Origin: Martelella sp. HB161492
GTDB taxonomy: Bacteria; Pseudomonadota; Alphaproteobacteria; Rhizobiales; Rhizobiaceae
DNA length: 64,000 bases
Direction of reading: 5' to 3'
Assembly: GCF_013184775.1 (NCBI RefSeq)
Contig: NZ_JAATVV010000001.1
Coordinates: 186,001 to 250,000, forward strand
Shown: piece after piece, positions 27,082 through 35,876 of the stretch
Position numbering within the stretch: the first letter of the stretch is position 1
Layout: every line of letters starts with the position of its first letter
Made by a program: the position numbers and the translations under genes
Notes under the pieces: model-generated
What the model was told of the DNA's origin: nothing
Database searches by the model: none
Seen by the model: only the letters and a program-made list of their open reading frames with translations

Positions 27082-29682
27082 TCAGTCCGCCGCGCGCAGC
27101 ACTTCGGCAAAGGCCATCATGAATGGCCCGACACCCTTGATGTCGTCCGGATTGATCATTTCCGTCAGATAATAGCCCGGCGTGCCATCACGGAACACAC
27201 CACCGAAGCCGCCAAGGCCGGCAACGCAGACAATCCTGCCCAGCACGCGCCGTCCCTCAGCATTGGTCTCGAAGGCATGCGCATAAAGCGCGTCGAAAGC
27301 CTCGCGGCCGACCGCCGGATCGACATCGGAAAGACCGAGCCTGCCGCTCTTCATAAAGGCATAGGCGAACATGACCGAGGCCGAGCTTTCGGCATAGTTG
27401 CCGCCGAGCTGCGGCATATCGGTCACCTGAAGCCAGCGGCCATCGGCTGTGCGCAATTCGGCAAGCCGAGCGGCAAGCGCCGTCCAGCGGGCGATCAGCT
27501 GGTCGCGTTTTGTGCCGGCGGGCAAAGCTTCGATCTCATCGACCAGCGCCATGGCCAGCCAGCCGATGGCACGGGACCAATGGGCCGGCGCCTGACCGCT
27601 TTCCTTGTCGGCCCAGGGCTGGACCTTCTTGGAATCATAGGCGTGGCGATAGAGCCGGCTTTCAGGATCATAGGTCAGTTCGAGCCCGGTCAGAAGCTCG
27701 TCCGCCGCCTCTTCGACAAGTGCCTGATTGCCATAGGCCTTGCCATATTCCAGCTTGAACGGCAGGCCCATATAGAGCCCGTCGAGCCAGACCTGTTCGG
27801 GATAGCGGAACTTGTGCCAGTACGGCCCTTCCGCCGTGCGCGGATGGCGCGACAATTGCAGCGCCAGCGTATCGGCGGCCTTGCGGTAGCGCTGGTCGCC
27901 GGTCTTTTCCTCAAGCCAGACAAGGGCCCGGCCGGACAGCACATTGTCGATGTTGAAATCTTCCAGCGTATAGCCGGCGATCTCGCCATCCTCGCTGATC
28001 TGGCCGTTGACCAGCCGGAGCAGATGCGAAAGCCAGCGCTCCTCGCCCGTCACCTCGTAAAGCGAGATCAGCCCGCGATAGAGGCAGCCATCCTCATAGC
28101 ACCAGGAGCCACCCTTATAGGGGCTGTAATCGCGGGCATAGTCATCGCAATAGCGCAGCAGTGCCTGCTTGTAGAAGGGCGTCATCGCCCCCTCACGCTC
28201 GAACACGACATTGCTGGCCGAGACGAAGGCATTCTCGGCGATGATGCCGCCATGACGCACAGGATCGATATTGCAGGCCATGACCGGCGGCTGGGCTTTC
28301 GCCTTGGCTGCGTAGGTCACGGTGTAATCCTCGATCGTGACGTTCTCGATCGGCATTTCCGGCAGGCCGTAAAAGGCGGCCGCGGCGGTGTGAACATTGC
28401 GGGCGACGATGCGGCGGAAGGTGATGTCGGCCATCAGCGGCGTGCGCTCATCGACTGGCAGCGGATCGCGGGACTGGACATAGTCCGACTTGCCATCGGC
28501 ATCGCAGAAATAGAAGCCGTTCATGACAAAGGGACTGGCGACATTGTCCATGACGCAATCCTCAACGAGAATGCGAGAGACGAAGCCGCCCCGGCCGCGC
28601 CGGGTCTTGACGCGCAGGCCGCGATCGGTGTCGCGCATTTCGCAGCGTCGAACCGCGACGCCGGACACCGAGCCGCTCATTTCCGAACCGATGACAATGC
28701 CGCCATGGCCGCGTTCCATGAAACAGTTCTCGATCGTAACATTGCGGGTCGCGCCCTCAAGGCCACCCTTGGGATCACGCTTGCCTGCCTTGATGGCAAT
28801 GCAGTCGTCCCCAACGGAAAAGCGGATACCGCGCATGGCGACATCGGTGCAGCATTCCGGATCAAACCCGTCGGTATTGGGCGAATGGGCATCGCTTTCG
28901 ATCTTGATGTCGGCCGCGATGATGTTGCGGCAATAGACCGGATGCACCATCCAGGACGGCGAATTGCAGACGGTGAAGCCCGTGAGCGTCAGATTTTCGC
29001 AGCCCGAAAGGAACAGCGAACGGGCGCGGCGCGCACCATTGCGGCTTTCCTTCGCCCATGTCCACCAATCGCCCCGGTCGCCGCCGGCATCGATACGCCC
29101 CGTGCCGGTAATGGTGATGTTGTTCTGATCAATCGCGGTGATCAGCGAGGCATAGCAGGCTTCCGCCACCCCCTCCCAGGTGCCGAGCACCCGGCCATCG
29201 TCGTGACGGGCCGGCAGGATCTTGTACTGATCGCGGTCGGCAATGCCCCAGAGCACCGCGCCCTCATCCAGCAGAACCGTAAGGCCGCTCTTCAAAAACA
29301 GCGGGCCGGACTTCCAGACACCCGCGCCGATCCGCAGCGTTCCACCCGCAGGCAGATCATCGATAGCCGCCTGAATGGCGCTCGCATTATTTTCAGAAAC
29401 CGTGGTCGCGCCATGATCGGCGATATCGGCAAAGCCCGTTTCCACGGAAGTTGAGAATTCGAATGTCTCGCCGGCAATCGCCAGGCGGTATTTCGTGTCC
29501 GGCTGCAGGCCGGTTACGGTGAAGATTGTTTTCCCGGTCCTGCCCGTTTGCCGGGCTTCGTCCAGCGTTTCGCTGACGAGGTGCCAGTCAAGCGGCTGCT
29601 TGAGAAAATAGTGATTTTGCGACGAAAAAGCAGCAAAAGTCGCCGTCCTCGCCGAAGCGGCGAGCAGCTCTATGGCAGTCAT
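27082..29682 (-). CDS. Fused GH28 polygalacturonase - GH105 unsaturated uronyl hydrolase
   Basis: This is an 866-residue two-enzyme protein. Residues about 50-75 look like a fibronectin-III-like strand pair (GLQPDTKYRLAIAGETFEF). Residues 85-500 form a right-handed beta-helix of GH28 with all four family motifs: NTD (269-271), GDD (291-293), GHG (325-327) and RVK (357-359). Residues about 505-866 are an (alpha/alpha)6-barrel of the GH105 type (WCYEDGCLYRGL, EQVWLDGLYMGLPF, HWSRAIGWLAMALVD), which removes unsaturated uronyl ends left by pectate lyases. There is no signal peptide, so it works in the cytoplasm on imported oligogalacturonides. It is the last gene of the operon with the Tog-like ABC importer (66 bp gap to the binding-protein gene). 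AAGGA precedes the ATG. Confidence 0.9.
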   Translation of the reverse strand: MTAIELLAASARTATFAAFSSQNHYFLKQPLDWHLVSETLDEARQTGRTGKTIFTVTGLQPDTKYRLAIAGETFEFSTSVETGFADIADHGATTVSENNASAIQAAIDDLPAGGTLRIGAGVWKSGPLFLKSGLTVLLDEGAVLWGIADRDQYKILPARHDDGRVLGTWEGVAEACYASLITAIDQNNITITGTGRIDAGGDRGDWWTWAKESRNGARRARSLFLSGCENLTLTGFTVCNSPSWMVHPVYCRNIIAADIKIESDAHSPNTDGFDPECCTDVAMRGIRFSVGDDCIAIKAGKRDPKGGLEGATRNVTIENCFMERGHGGIVIGSEMSGSVSGVAVRRCEMRDTDRGLRVKTRRGRGGFVSRILVEDCVMDNVASPFVMNGFYFCDADGKSDYVQSRDPLPVDERTPLMADITFRRIVARNVHTAAAAFYGLPEMPIENVTIEDYTVTYAAKAKAQPPVMACNIDPVRHGGIIAENAFVSASNVVFEREGAMTPFYKQALLRYCDDYARDYSPYKGGSWCYEDGCLYRGLISLYEVTGEERWLSHLLRLVNGQISEDGEIAGYTLEDFNIDNVLSGRALVWLEEKTGDQRYRKAADTLALQLSRHPRTAEGPYWHKFRYPEQVWLDGLYMGLPFKLEYGKAYGNQALVEEAADELLTGLELTYDPESRLYRHAYDSKKVQPWADKESGQAPAHWSRAIGWLAMALVDEIEALPAGTKRDQLIARWTALAARLAELRTADGRWLQVTDMPQLGGNYAESSASVMFAYAFMKSGRLGLSDVDPAVGREAFDALYAHAFETNAEGRRVLGRIVCVAGLGGFGGVFRDGTPGYYLTEMINPDDIKGVGPFMMAFAEVLRAAD

Positions 29683-29748
29683 GTCCTTGATCCAACTTGG
29701 AAAACCGGGGCGGCAGCAGCAAAGGCCGCCGCCCCTTCGTTGACGCTA

Positions 29749-31023
29749 TCAGTTATTGATGCTGTCGAGGACGTCCTTGAGGTTATAGACGATTTCCTCG
29801 GCAGCCGTATCGGAGTCGATCTGACCGTAGGCGAATTCTTCCATCACATCGCCAAAGGCCTGAACGACCTGCGGATGCTCGTTGAGCGGCGAGATGGTCG
29901 GGCCGGTGGCATCCATGATGATCTGATGTGCTTCGATCTGTTCCGGCTCGATTTCGCCAGCTGCGCTCAGCTGCTCGTAAGCCTTCTTGGAGGCCGGAAT
30001 ACCGCGTGTGGTGCCCAGAATTTCAACGGCCTTTTCGTCGTTGAGCAGGCAGTTCACCACAGCAGCAGCGTCCTTCGGGTTCTTCGAATTCTTCGAGATC
30101 GCGAACAGCATAGAAGGCTTGCGATAGACACCGTCATTGGTGGCACCGTCAGCCAGCAGGATCTTGTGCGGCACCAGCTTCTGGCCTTCCTGCAGCGGAT
30201 CGGAGATCTTGAAATAGACCGTATCCCACTGGAAGGTGCCGGCGATGTGACCGTCAGCCCAGTTCGGGTTTTCGTTCAGGGCCAGGTTACCGGCAGCAGC
30301 GACGTCCGGCCACGGAATGATGACGCCTTCGTCCTCGAACTTCTTGTAGAGGTCGAGCGCATCCTTGAAGTCTGCCTCGGTATAAAGAAGCTCACCCGTA
30401 TCGGCATCGATCATGGTCTTGCCGGTCTTCTGCGTGAGGTAGGCCATCATCAGAAGGCGGGCATCGAGACCATCCTGACCGGTTGCTTCATAAGGGAAAT
30501 AGCTGTCGCCAAGCTTTTCCCTGAAGGCCGCGGCTGCGGTTTCCAGATCGCTCCAGCTTTCCGGCAGAGCCACACCGGCCTTGTCGAAAGTGGTCTGGTT
30601 GAACCAGGGCAGACGACCGGTGGTCGACAGTGGAATGCCCTGCAGGTGACCGTTGACGGTGGACGAGGCCAGATCAGCATCGGAATACTGCGACAGATCG
30701 ATGATGTCGGCAAAGTCGTTCAGATCGGCAAAGCCTTCGCCGGTCGGCGTGAACAGCGGCAGCCACGGCCAGTTGATCTGCATGATGTCGGCTTCCGTGC
30801 CGCCAGCAAGCTGCGTGGTGATCTTTTCCTGATGGCCCGACCAGCCGGTGAATTCCGGAGCGATCGTGTCGCCAAGTTTTTCACCACAATATTTCAGCGC
30901 TTCCTGCGTCGCGACGTGGCGGCTGTCGCCACCCCACCATGACATGCGCAGATCTGCGGCATGGGCTGCGGAAAGGCTGGTTGCGGCCATCAAAGTGGCC
31001 AGTACAGTCATCTTCAGTTTCAT
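29749..31023 (-). CDS. togB: Oligogalacturonide-type ABC binding protein (TogB-like)
   Basis: This is a 424-residue periplasmic sugar-binding protein with a signal peptide MKLKMTVLATLMAATSLSAA (cleavage at AHA|AD). Mature motifs LRMSWWGGDSRHVATQ, GWSGHQEKITTQLAGG, ADIMQINWPWLPLF and GEGFADLNDF match what I know of TogB, the oligogalacturonide binding protein of pectin-degrading enterobacteria. The ATG at 31023 has GGGAGG upstream; the 41-residue extension is dropped. The gene lies between the ATPase and the pectinolytic fusion enzyme in one operon, which supports oligogalacturonides as ligand. Confidence 0.85.
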   Translation of the reverse strand: MKLKMTVLATLMAATSLSAAHAADLRMSWWGGDSRHVATQEALKYCGEKLGDTIAPEFTGWSGHQEKITTQLAGGTEADIMQINWPWLPLFTPTGEGFADLNDFADIIDLSQYSDADLASSTVNGHLQGIPLSTTGRLPWFNQTTFDKAGVALPESWSDLETAAAAFREKLGDSYFPYEATGQDGLDARLLMMAYLTQKTGKTMIDADTGELLYTEADFKDALDLYKKFEDEGVIIPWPDVAAAGNLALNENPNWADGHIAGTFQWDTVYFKISDPLQEGQKLVPHKILLADGATNDGVYRKPSMLFAISKNSKNPKDAAAVVNCLLNDEKAVEILGTTRGIPASKKAYEQLSAAGEIEPEQIEAHQIIMDATGPTISPLNEHPQVVQAFGDVMEEFAYGQIDSDTAAEEIVYNLKDVLDSINN

Positions 31024-31057
31024 AAAATCCTCCCTGAAAAGATGAACATTGCGATAG

Positions 31058-32170
31058 TCAGGCCGACAGCGAGATATTCTCGCCCGAACGGCGGTGGAAA
31101 ATGTGCATGGCATCCTCACGCGGTGCGATGCTGATCTGCTGATCACGCAGATATTGCTGGCGGAACCCCGTGGCAGGCACCACGACCGTGAAGCTCTGAT
31201 CCTCGATCGTCAGATAGAGGAAGATTTCATGCCCCATGAATTCGACATGGGAAACGCGGCCGTTGAGGCAATTTCCGGCACCGGGCTCGACAACTTCGAA
31301 ATGCTGCGGGCGAAGGCCATAGGTGACCTCGGTCGGAGCATCCTTGTCGAGACGGGCAAGCGTCTTGTCATCAAGCTTCAGCGTCTGGGTGCCGATCTTG
31401 ATCGTGCCGTCATTGCCAAGCGTAGCATCGCCGATATTCATTTCTGGCGAACCGATGAAGCCGGCGACAAAGGCGTTGGCGGGCTTCTGATACAGCGTAT
31501 AGGGGTCGGCCACCTGCATGATACGGCCTTCCTTCATCACGCAGATGCGGTTGCCCATGGTCATGGCTTCCGTCTGGTCATGGGTGACGTAGCAGACGGT
31601 GGAATGCATGCCTTCCGAAAGAAGCTGCTTGTGCAGATCGGTAATGCGCACACGCATCGAGGCACGAAGCTTGGCATCCAGGTTTGACAGCGGTTCGTCA
31701 AACAGGAAGACCTGCGGCTTCTTGATCAGCGCGCGGCCAACGGCAACGCGCTGGGCCTGACCACCGGAAAGCTGCTTGGGCAGACGTTCCAGATATTCCT
31801 CGATCTCGAGAATATGCGAGACATCTTCAGTCGCAGCCGCGATCTGATCCTTGGGCGCATGCTTCAGACGCAGGCCGAAGGAGAGATTGTTCTTCACCTT
31901 CATATGCGGATAGAGCGCGTAGTTCTGGAACACCATCGCGATACCGCGCTGGCCGGGTGCCTTGTCGTTGACGAGATCCTCACCGATGCGGATTTCACCG
32001 CCGGAGATCCGCTCCAGGCCTGCGATCATACGCAGGGTGGTCGACTTGGCGCAGCCCGACGGGCCGACCAGCACCATGAATTCACCGTCCTGGATTTCAA
32101 GGTTGATGCCATGCACGGCCTTGAACTTGCCGTAGACTTTTTCGAGATTCTTAAGCTCAACTCTGGCCAT
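31058..32170 (-). CDS. togA: CUT1 sugar ABC transporter ATPase (TogA/MsmK/UgpC-like)
   Basis: This is a 370-residue ATPase. Walker A GPSGCAKST carries Ala where most relatives have Gly, followed by the signature LSGGQAQRVAVGRAL, Walker B VFLFDEPLSNLDA and VTHDQTEAMTMG. A C-terminal TOBE/OB-fold regulatory region (residues about 235-370) is typical of MalK-like proteins. It is the engine of the importer formed with the two permeases upstream and the binding protein downstream. Only five bases separate it from the permease stop. Confidence 0.9.
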   Translation of the reverse strand: MARVELKNLEKVYGKFKAVHGINLEIQDGEFMVLVGPSGCAKSTTLRMIAGLERISGGEIRIGEDLVNDKAPGQRGIAMVFQNYALYPHMKVKNNLSFGLRLKHAPKDQIAAATEDVSHILEIEEYLERLPKQLSGGQAQRVAVGRALIKKPQVFLFDEPLSNLDAKLRASMRVRITDLHKQLLSEGMHSTVCYVTHDQTEAMTMGNRICVMKEGRIMQVADPYTLYQKPANAFVAGFIGSPEMNIGDATLGNDGTIKIGTQTLKLDDKTLARLDKDAPTEVTYGLRPQHFEVVEPGAGNCLNGRVSHVEFMGHEIFLYLTIEDQSFTVVVPATGFRQQYLRDQQISIAPREDAMHIFHRRSGENISLSA

Positions 32171-32175
32171 GGTTG

Positions 32176-33087
32176 TTATCCTTTGACTCCGCCAGCGGAG
32201 ATACCTTCGATGAAATACTTCTGTGCCATGAAGAACACGATGAGGGCGGGTGCGATCGCGAGCACGGACATGGACAGGATCTTGTTCCAGTCAAATGCTT
32301 CCGTCGTATCGATTGACAGTTTCAGCGCCAGCGAGACCGGGTATTTGTCGACCGATGACAGGTAGATCAACGGGCCGAGGAAGTCGTTCATGGTCCACAT
32401 GAACTGGAACAGGCAGACCGAGATCAGCGCCGGGGTCAGAAGCGGTACGACGATATAGACCAGCGTCTGCCAGCTCGAAGCACCATCCACACGGGCCGCC
32501 TCTTCCATATCGCGCGGAATGGCGCGCAGGAACTGAACCAGCATGAAGACGAAGAACGCATCACCGGCCAGTGCCGAGGGAACCCACAGCGGCAGGAAGG
32601 TGTCCAGCCAGCCGAATTCGCGGAACAGCAGATATTGCGGAATGCGGGTGACGACGTTGGGCAGCAGCAGGATCGCAATCAGCGATGCAAACAGCGGGCG
32701 CTTGCCGGGGAATTCGAAACGGGCGAAGCCATAGGCGACAGCCGTTGCCGAAATCGCGGTTCCGATCATCTTCGGGATCAGGATCCAGAAGGTGTTGAGG
32801 AAGAAGCGGCCGAACGTATAAGGTGTCGAGGTCTTCCAGCCTTCGATATAGCCCGAAAGCGTCGGATTCCTGGGCCAGAAGCCGGCACTGGAGAAGATCT
32901 CGGCATTGGTCTTGAACGATGCGCCCACCAGCCAGATCAGCGGGTAGAGCATGATGAGACCGACTGCGAACAGAACGATATAGCGAATGATCGACGAGAT
33001 CAGCATTTTACGCTGTTCCCGCTTGCGGGCCTCAATGGCTTCAAGATCGCGGGCGCTCATGGTTGATGACAAGGTTTGCTCGGTCAT
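32176..33087 (-). CDS. togN: CUT1 sugar ABC transporter permease (TogN/MalG-like)
   Basis: This is a 303-residue inner-membrane permease with six transmembrane segments after an N-terminal basic stretch. The EAA loop EAARVDGASSWQTLVYIVVP is intact. The ATG at 33087 (MTEQTLSSTMS) has GAGGAG upstream; the 32 extra residues of the longer frame would overlap the other permease gene. It pairs with the 33090-33986 permease to form the oligogalacturonide channel. Confidence 0.9.
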   Translation of the reverse strand: MTEQTLSSTMSARDLEAIEARKREQRKMLISSIIRYIVLFAVGLIMLYPLIWLVGASFKTNAEIFSSAGFWPRNPTLSGYIEGWKTSTPYTFGRFFLNTFWILIPKMIGTAISATAVAYGFARFEFPGKRPLFASLIAILLLPNVVTRIPQYLLFREFGWLDTFLPLWVPSALAGDAFFVFMLVQFLRAIPRDMEEAARVDGASSWQTLVYIVVPLLTPALISVCLFQFMWTMNDFLGPLIYLSSVDKYPVSLALKLSIDTTEAFDWNKILSMSVLAIAPALIVFFMAQKYFIEGISAGGVKG

Positions 33088-33089
33088 GA

Positions 33090-33986
33090 TCAGCTCCTCT
33101 TGTCGCCGGCATAGTAGACCCAGTGACGCGACGACCAGAAGGCGACCAGCGTCAGGACCATGATGATGGCGAACATCACCCATGCAATGGCCGAGGCGTA
33201 GCCCATCTTGAAGTGCTTGAAGGCCTCGTCATAAATGTAGAGCGGCAGCAGATAGGTAGCCTTGAGCGGCCCGCCCTGGGTGATGATGTAAGGACCGTTG
33301 AATTCCTGGAACGCCTGAACCGTCTGCATGATCAGATTGAAGAAAATGACAGGCGTGATCAGCGGCAGGGTGATGAAGAAGAAGGTCCGCCATTTGCCGG
33401 CACCATCGATTGCCGCAGCTTCATAGAGCGAGTTGTCGACACTCTGCAAAGCGGCCAGGAAGATGACCATTGCCGAGCCGAACTGCCACAGGCGCAGGAG
33501 CGTGATGGTGAAAAGGGCATTGGTGGGATCGCCGAACCAGTTGATCGGATCAAGGCCCATGCCCATCAACGCCATGTTGACGAGGCCTTCATGGCCCGCG
33601 CCCGACTGGAACAGATAACGCCACAGAACCGCAATCGCGACCGAGCCGCCGAGAATGGACGGAACGTAGAAGGCCGTGCGGAAGAAGTTGATGAACTTCA
33701 GCTTGTAGTTCAGGATCACCGCGATGAAGAGGGCGAAGGCCAGCTTCAAAGGAACGGTACTGAACACGTAGATCAGCGTGACGTTCAACGACTTGGTGAA
33801 GGTACGGTCATGGGTGAAGAGCTTGATATAGTTCTTCAATCCCACCCAGTGGGGCGCACTCATCAGACTGTAGTCGGTGAACGACAGCACGAAGGAAGCG
33901 ATAAAGGGCACTGCCGTGAAAAGCAGAAGGCCTATGATGTACGGAGACAGATAAGCCAAGCCCATGAAACGATTTTCGCCGCTCAT
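33090..33986 (-). CDS. togM: CUT1 sugar ABC transporter permease (TogM/MalF-like)
   Basis: This is a 298-residue inner-membrane permease beginning MSGENRFMGLAYLSPYIIGL, with six transmembrane segments and EAA loop EAAAIDGAGKWRTFFFITLP. Its ATG overlaps the stop codon of the orphan frame at 33983-34729 by four bases (ATGA). It is the first recognisable gene of the importer operon M-N-A-B followed by the pectinase. Confidence 0.9.
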   Translation of the reverse strand: MSGENRFMGLAYLSPYIIGLLLFTAVPFIASFVLSFTDYSLMSAPHWVGLKNYIKLFTHDRTFTKSLNVTLIYVFSTVPLKLAFALFIAVILNYKLKFINFFRTAFYVPSILGGSVAIAVLWRYLFQSGAGHEGLVNMALMGMGLDPINWFGDPTNALFTITLLRLWQFGSAMVIFLAALQSVDNSLYEAAAIDGAGKWRTFFFITLPLITPVIFFNLIMQTVQAFQEFNGPYIITQGGPLKATYLLPLYIYDEAFKHFKMGYASAIAWVMFAIIMVLTLVAFWSSRHWVYYAGDKRS

Positions 33987-34729
33987 GACTTAGTTCCCAT
34001 TTCTGCGGTCGCGCCGCCTTGATTTTTATCTGTGGTCGCGACCAGTTCGCCCGGCATCGTGATGGCCGTGTCAGGACCGATGAGGGCAGTGAGTGGATCG
34101 GATGCAATCAGCCTTGATGACCGGTTGCAGGCGTGCGTCAATACGGCGTCGAGAACCTGATGAAAGGGTTCTTCCGGCAGATGCTTTGACGCGGGAAGAA
34201 AGGCAGCGCGGAAGCCGGCATCAGCATTCCCACCGCTCAAACCCGAATGTCGGGTGTTGGTCCCGGCAGCGCCGGGGGCAAAAGCCCCCGGATCGCGCCG
34301 GTTACTCAGTCCGACCGCGTCAACGGTCCTGCCAGCCGTCAGTACGGTGCGCGCCGTGTCGGCGACATGCTTCGCCTTGACACGATCAACACCTGGGAGG
34401 ATGGCCGCGGCGGCATAGCCAGCGCGGGTCGGGACTGCAGAGCACCGGGCATCCTTCTGGACGCGCGGCAGCGCTCTGGAAATAGTGTGTGCAGCGATGG
34501 TGCAGGCAGCGGGCGGGAAACCCTCATCATGCCCGGCAGCATCAGCGCCGAAACGATCGCGGTTACGCGTAACTCTTTGTGCGGAAGCGAAGTCTATGCC
34601 ATAACGACGGGTGAGGGCAGGAAGATGCCCGTCACGTGCCAGATCGTCCGGACGGCCGGTCGCCAGCTGCAAAGCGGCGCTGCCGAATACGGCGAATTTG
34701 ACTGTTTCGATATGGTCTGAATTGTGCAT
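33983..34729 (-). CDS. Orphan open frame coupled to the importer operon
   Basis: This is a 248-codon frame starting ATG at 34729 (MHNSDHIETVKFAVFGSAAL) and ending in an ATGA overlap with the togM-like gene. I recognise no family. The sequence is rich in Ala, Arg, Thr and Asp, has no clear hydrophobic core segment or signal peptide, and there is no ribosome-binding site before the ATG. A stable GC hairpin (34272-34291, CCGGGGGC aaaa GCCCCCGG) lies inside it. Against coding: composition and lack of a start signal. For coding: length, uninterrupted frame and the coupling overlap. The alternative is a long leader or a degraded gene between the promoter and the operon. Confidence 0.35.
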   Translation of the reverse strand: MHNSDHIETVKFAVFGSAALQLATGRPDDLARDGHLPALTRRYGIDFASAQRVTRNRDRFGADAAGHDEGFPPAACTIAAHTISRALPRVQKDARCSAVPTRAGYAAAAILPGVDRVKAKHVADTARTVLTAGRTVDAVGLSNRRDPGAFAPGAAGTNTRHSGLSGGNADAGFRAAFLPASKHLPEEPFHQVLDAVLTHACNRSSRLIASDPLTALIGPDTAITMPGELVATTDKNQGGATAEMGTKS

Positions 34730-34897
34730 GACACAATCAGGTCAACAGGACATTCTAAACCGATTTAAGGTTAACCTCTGCCACGCTGACCTCTTCCTCC
34801 CGATGAAATTTTCACTCCTACGCCGGTTTTCCGACGTTCCGAGAGCTAATATCCTAGTCTATTACTGGAATGTGAATAGAGGGTTTGGGACAAAAGG
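34730..34897. promoter_or_regulatory. Divergent control region of the pectin importer and AraC regulator
   Basis: These are 168 bp of AT-richer DNA between the orphan frame and the AraC gene. It holds the palindrome GGTTAACC (34769-34776) inside a larger imperfect dyad, a candidate regulator site. Promoters for both directions must lie here if the orphan frame belongs to the operon. Confidence 0.4.
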
Positions 34898-35815
34898 ATG
34901 GATAAAATCGAAGGCGGCGTTCTTGATGGCATCGCAGTCAATGCGCTAAACCTCACGCTTACGCGTTCGGCCATCAAGATGCTCCATACGCAGACCTGGA
35001 AAACCGACAAGATCAACCAGGTTCACGATCTCGCCATTTGCCTGACCGGTCGCGCGGAATATAAGGTTGCAGACGAGACTTTTATCATGCAGCCCGGCCG
35101 GGCACTACTGATTCCTGCAGGCACCCGCTTTGTCGGCAAATCCCTGTCGGAAGAGCTTTACACCGGCGTCGCCCAGCACTTCACGGCGGAAGTTTTCGGC
35201 CGGATGGATCTTTTCGACCAGATGGAATGCCGCATGTGGGTCGATCTTCCGCGCTGGGCCATGATCGCGCCGCTGGTACGCCATTACCGCGAATCGTCGC
35301 CGCTCTCCTCCACCACCTTCACCCAGCACCATCTGTTCATGGTGCTGCTGATCGAATTCATCGAGGCCGCTTTCATCCGCTGGCATCCGCAACAGGATGT
35401 GTCGGTCAACAACCCCGACAGCCTCTCGCTTGCCGTCATGGTGGCCGCCAGCCAGATCGCCTCCGATCCGATCAGCGACGACACGGTTGAGCGTGTGCTC
35501 GACGGCGTTCCCTATAATGAGGACTATTTTCGCCGCGAGTTCCGCAAACAGGTGGGGCTCACCCCGCAGAAATATCACGAATTCAAGCGCATGGAGCGCG
35601 CCATGGCCCTTTTGGCCAGCGGCCAGTCGGTCAAGCAGGCCTCCGCCTTTGTCGGCTATGGCGATTCCTATTATTTCTCGCGCATGTTCAAGCGCTATAT
35701 CGGTGTCAGCCCGGCCGGCTATAAAATGCTGCAGAAACGCCACCAGGAAGGGGGCTTCCCGCGCGGCGAGGAAGACGGCATGACGCCATTCCCGCTGTTG
35801 AGGCCGAAGCTCTGA
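34898..35815 (+). CDS. AraC-family transcriptional regulator
   Basis: This is a 305-residue regulator. The N-terminal cupin-type sensing domain (residues about 20-150, with FIMQPGRALLIPAGTRF) is followed by a C-terminal AraC double helix-turn-helix (about 190-285, with QVGLTPQKYHEFKRMERAM and QASAFVGYGDSYYFSRMFKRYIGVSPAGYK). The ATG at 34898 has AAAAGG immediately upstream and GAGGG further off. Divergent from the oligogalacturonide importer operon, it is the likely activator of that operon in response to a pectin breakdown product; this is inference from position. Confidence 0.9.
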   Translation: MDKIEGGVLDGIAVNALNLTLTRSAIKMLHTQTWKTDKINQVHDLAICLTGRAEYKVADETFIMQPGRALLIPAGTRFVGKSLSEELYTGVAQHFTAEVFGRMDLFDQMECRMWVDLPRWAMIAPLVRHYRESSPLSSTTFTQHHLFMVLLIEFIEAAFIRWHPQQDVSVNNPDSLSLAVMVAASQIASDPISDDTVERVLDGVPYNEDYFRREFRKQVGLTPQKYHEFKRMERAMALLASGQSVKQASAFVGYGDSYYFSRMFKRYIGVSPAGYKMLQKRHQEGGFPRGEEDGMTPFPLLRPKL

Positions 35816-35876
35816 CACGAAAAACCGGCCAGGAATGATGCCCCGGCCAGCCTGAAACCCGTGAAACGCCTGAACC

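Noticed and set aside
27277-29454. Plus-strand frame of 725 codons
   Set aside because: It is antisense to the GH28-GH105 gene, which carries all catalytic motifs; the plus-strand product is Arg/Gly/Ala-rich shadow sequence.
34247-34720. Plus-strand frame of 157 codons before the AraC gene
   Set aside because: It has no ribosome-binding site, no family features and overlaps the minus-strand orphan frame; neither is strong, and the minus-strand frame at least shows a coupling overlap.
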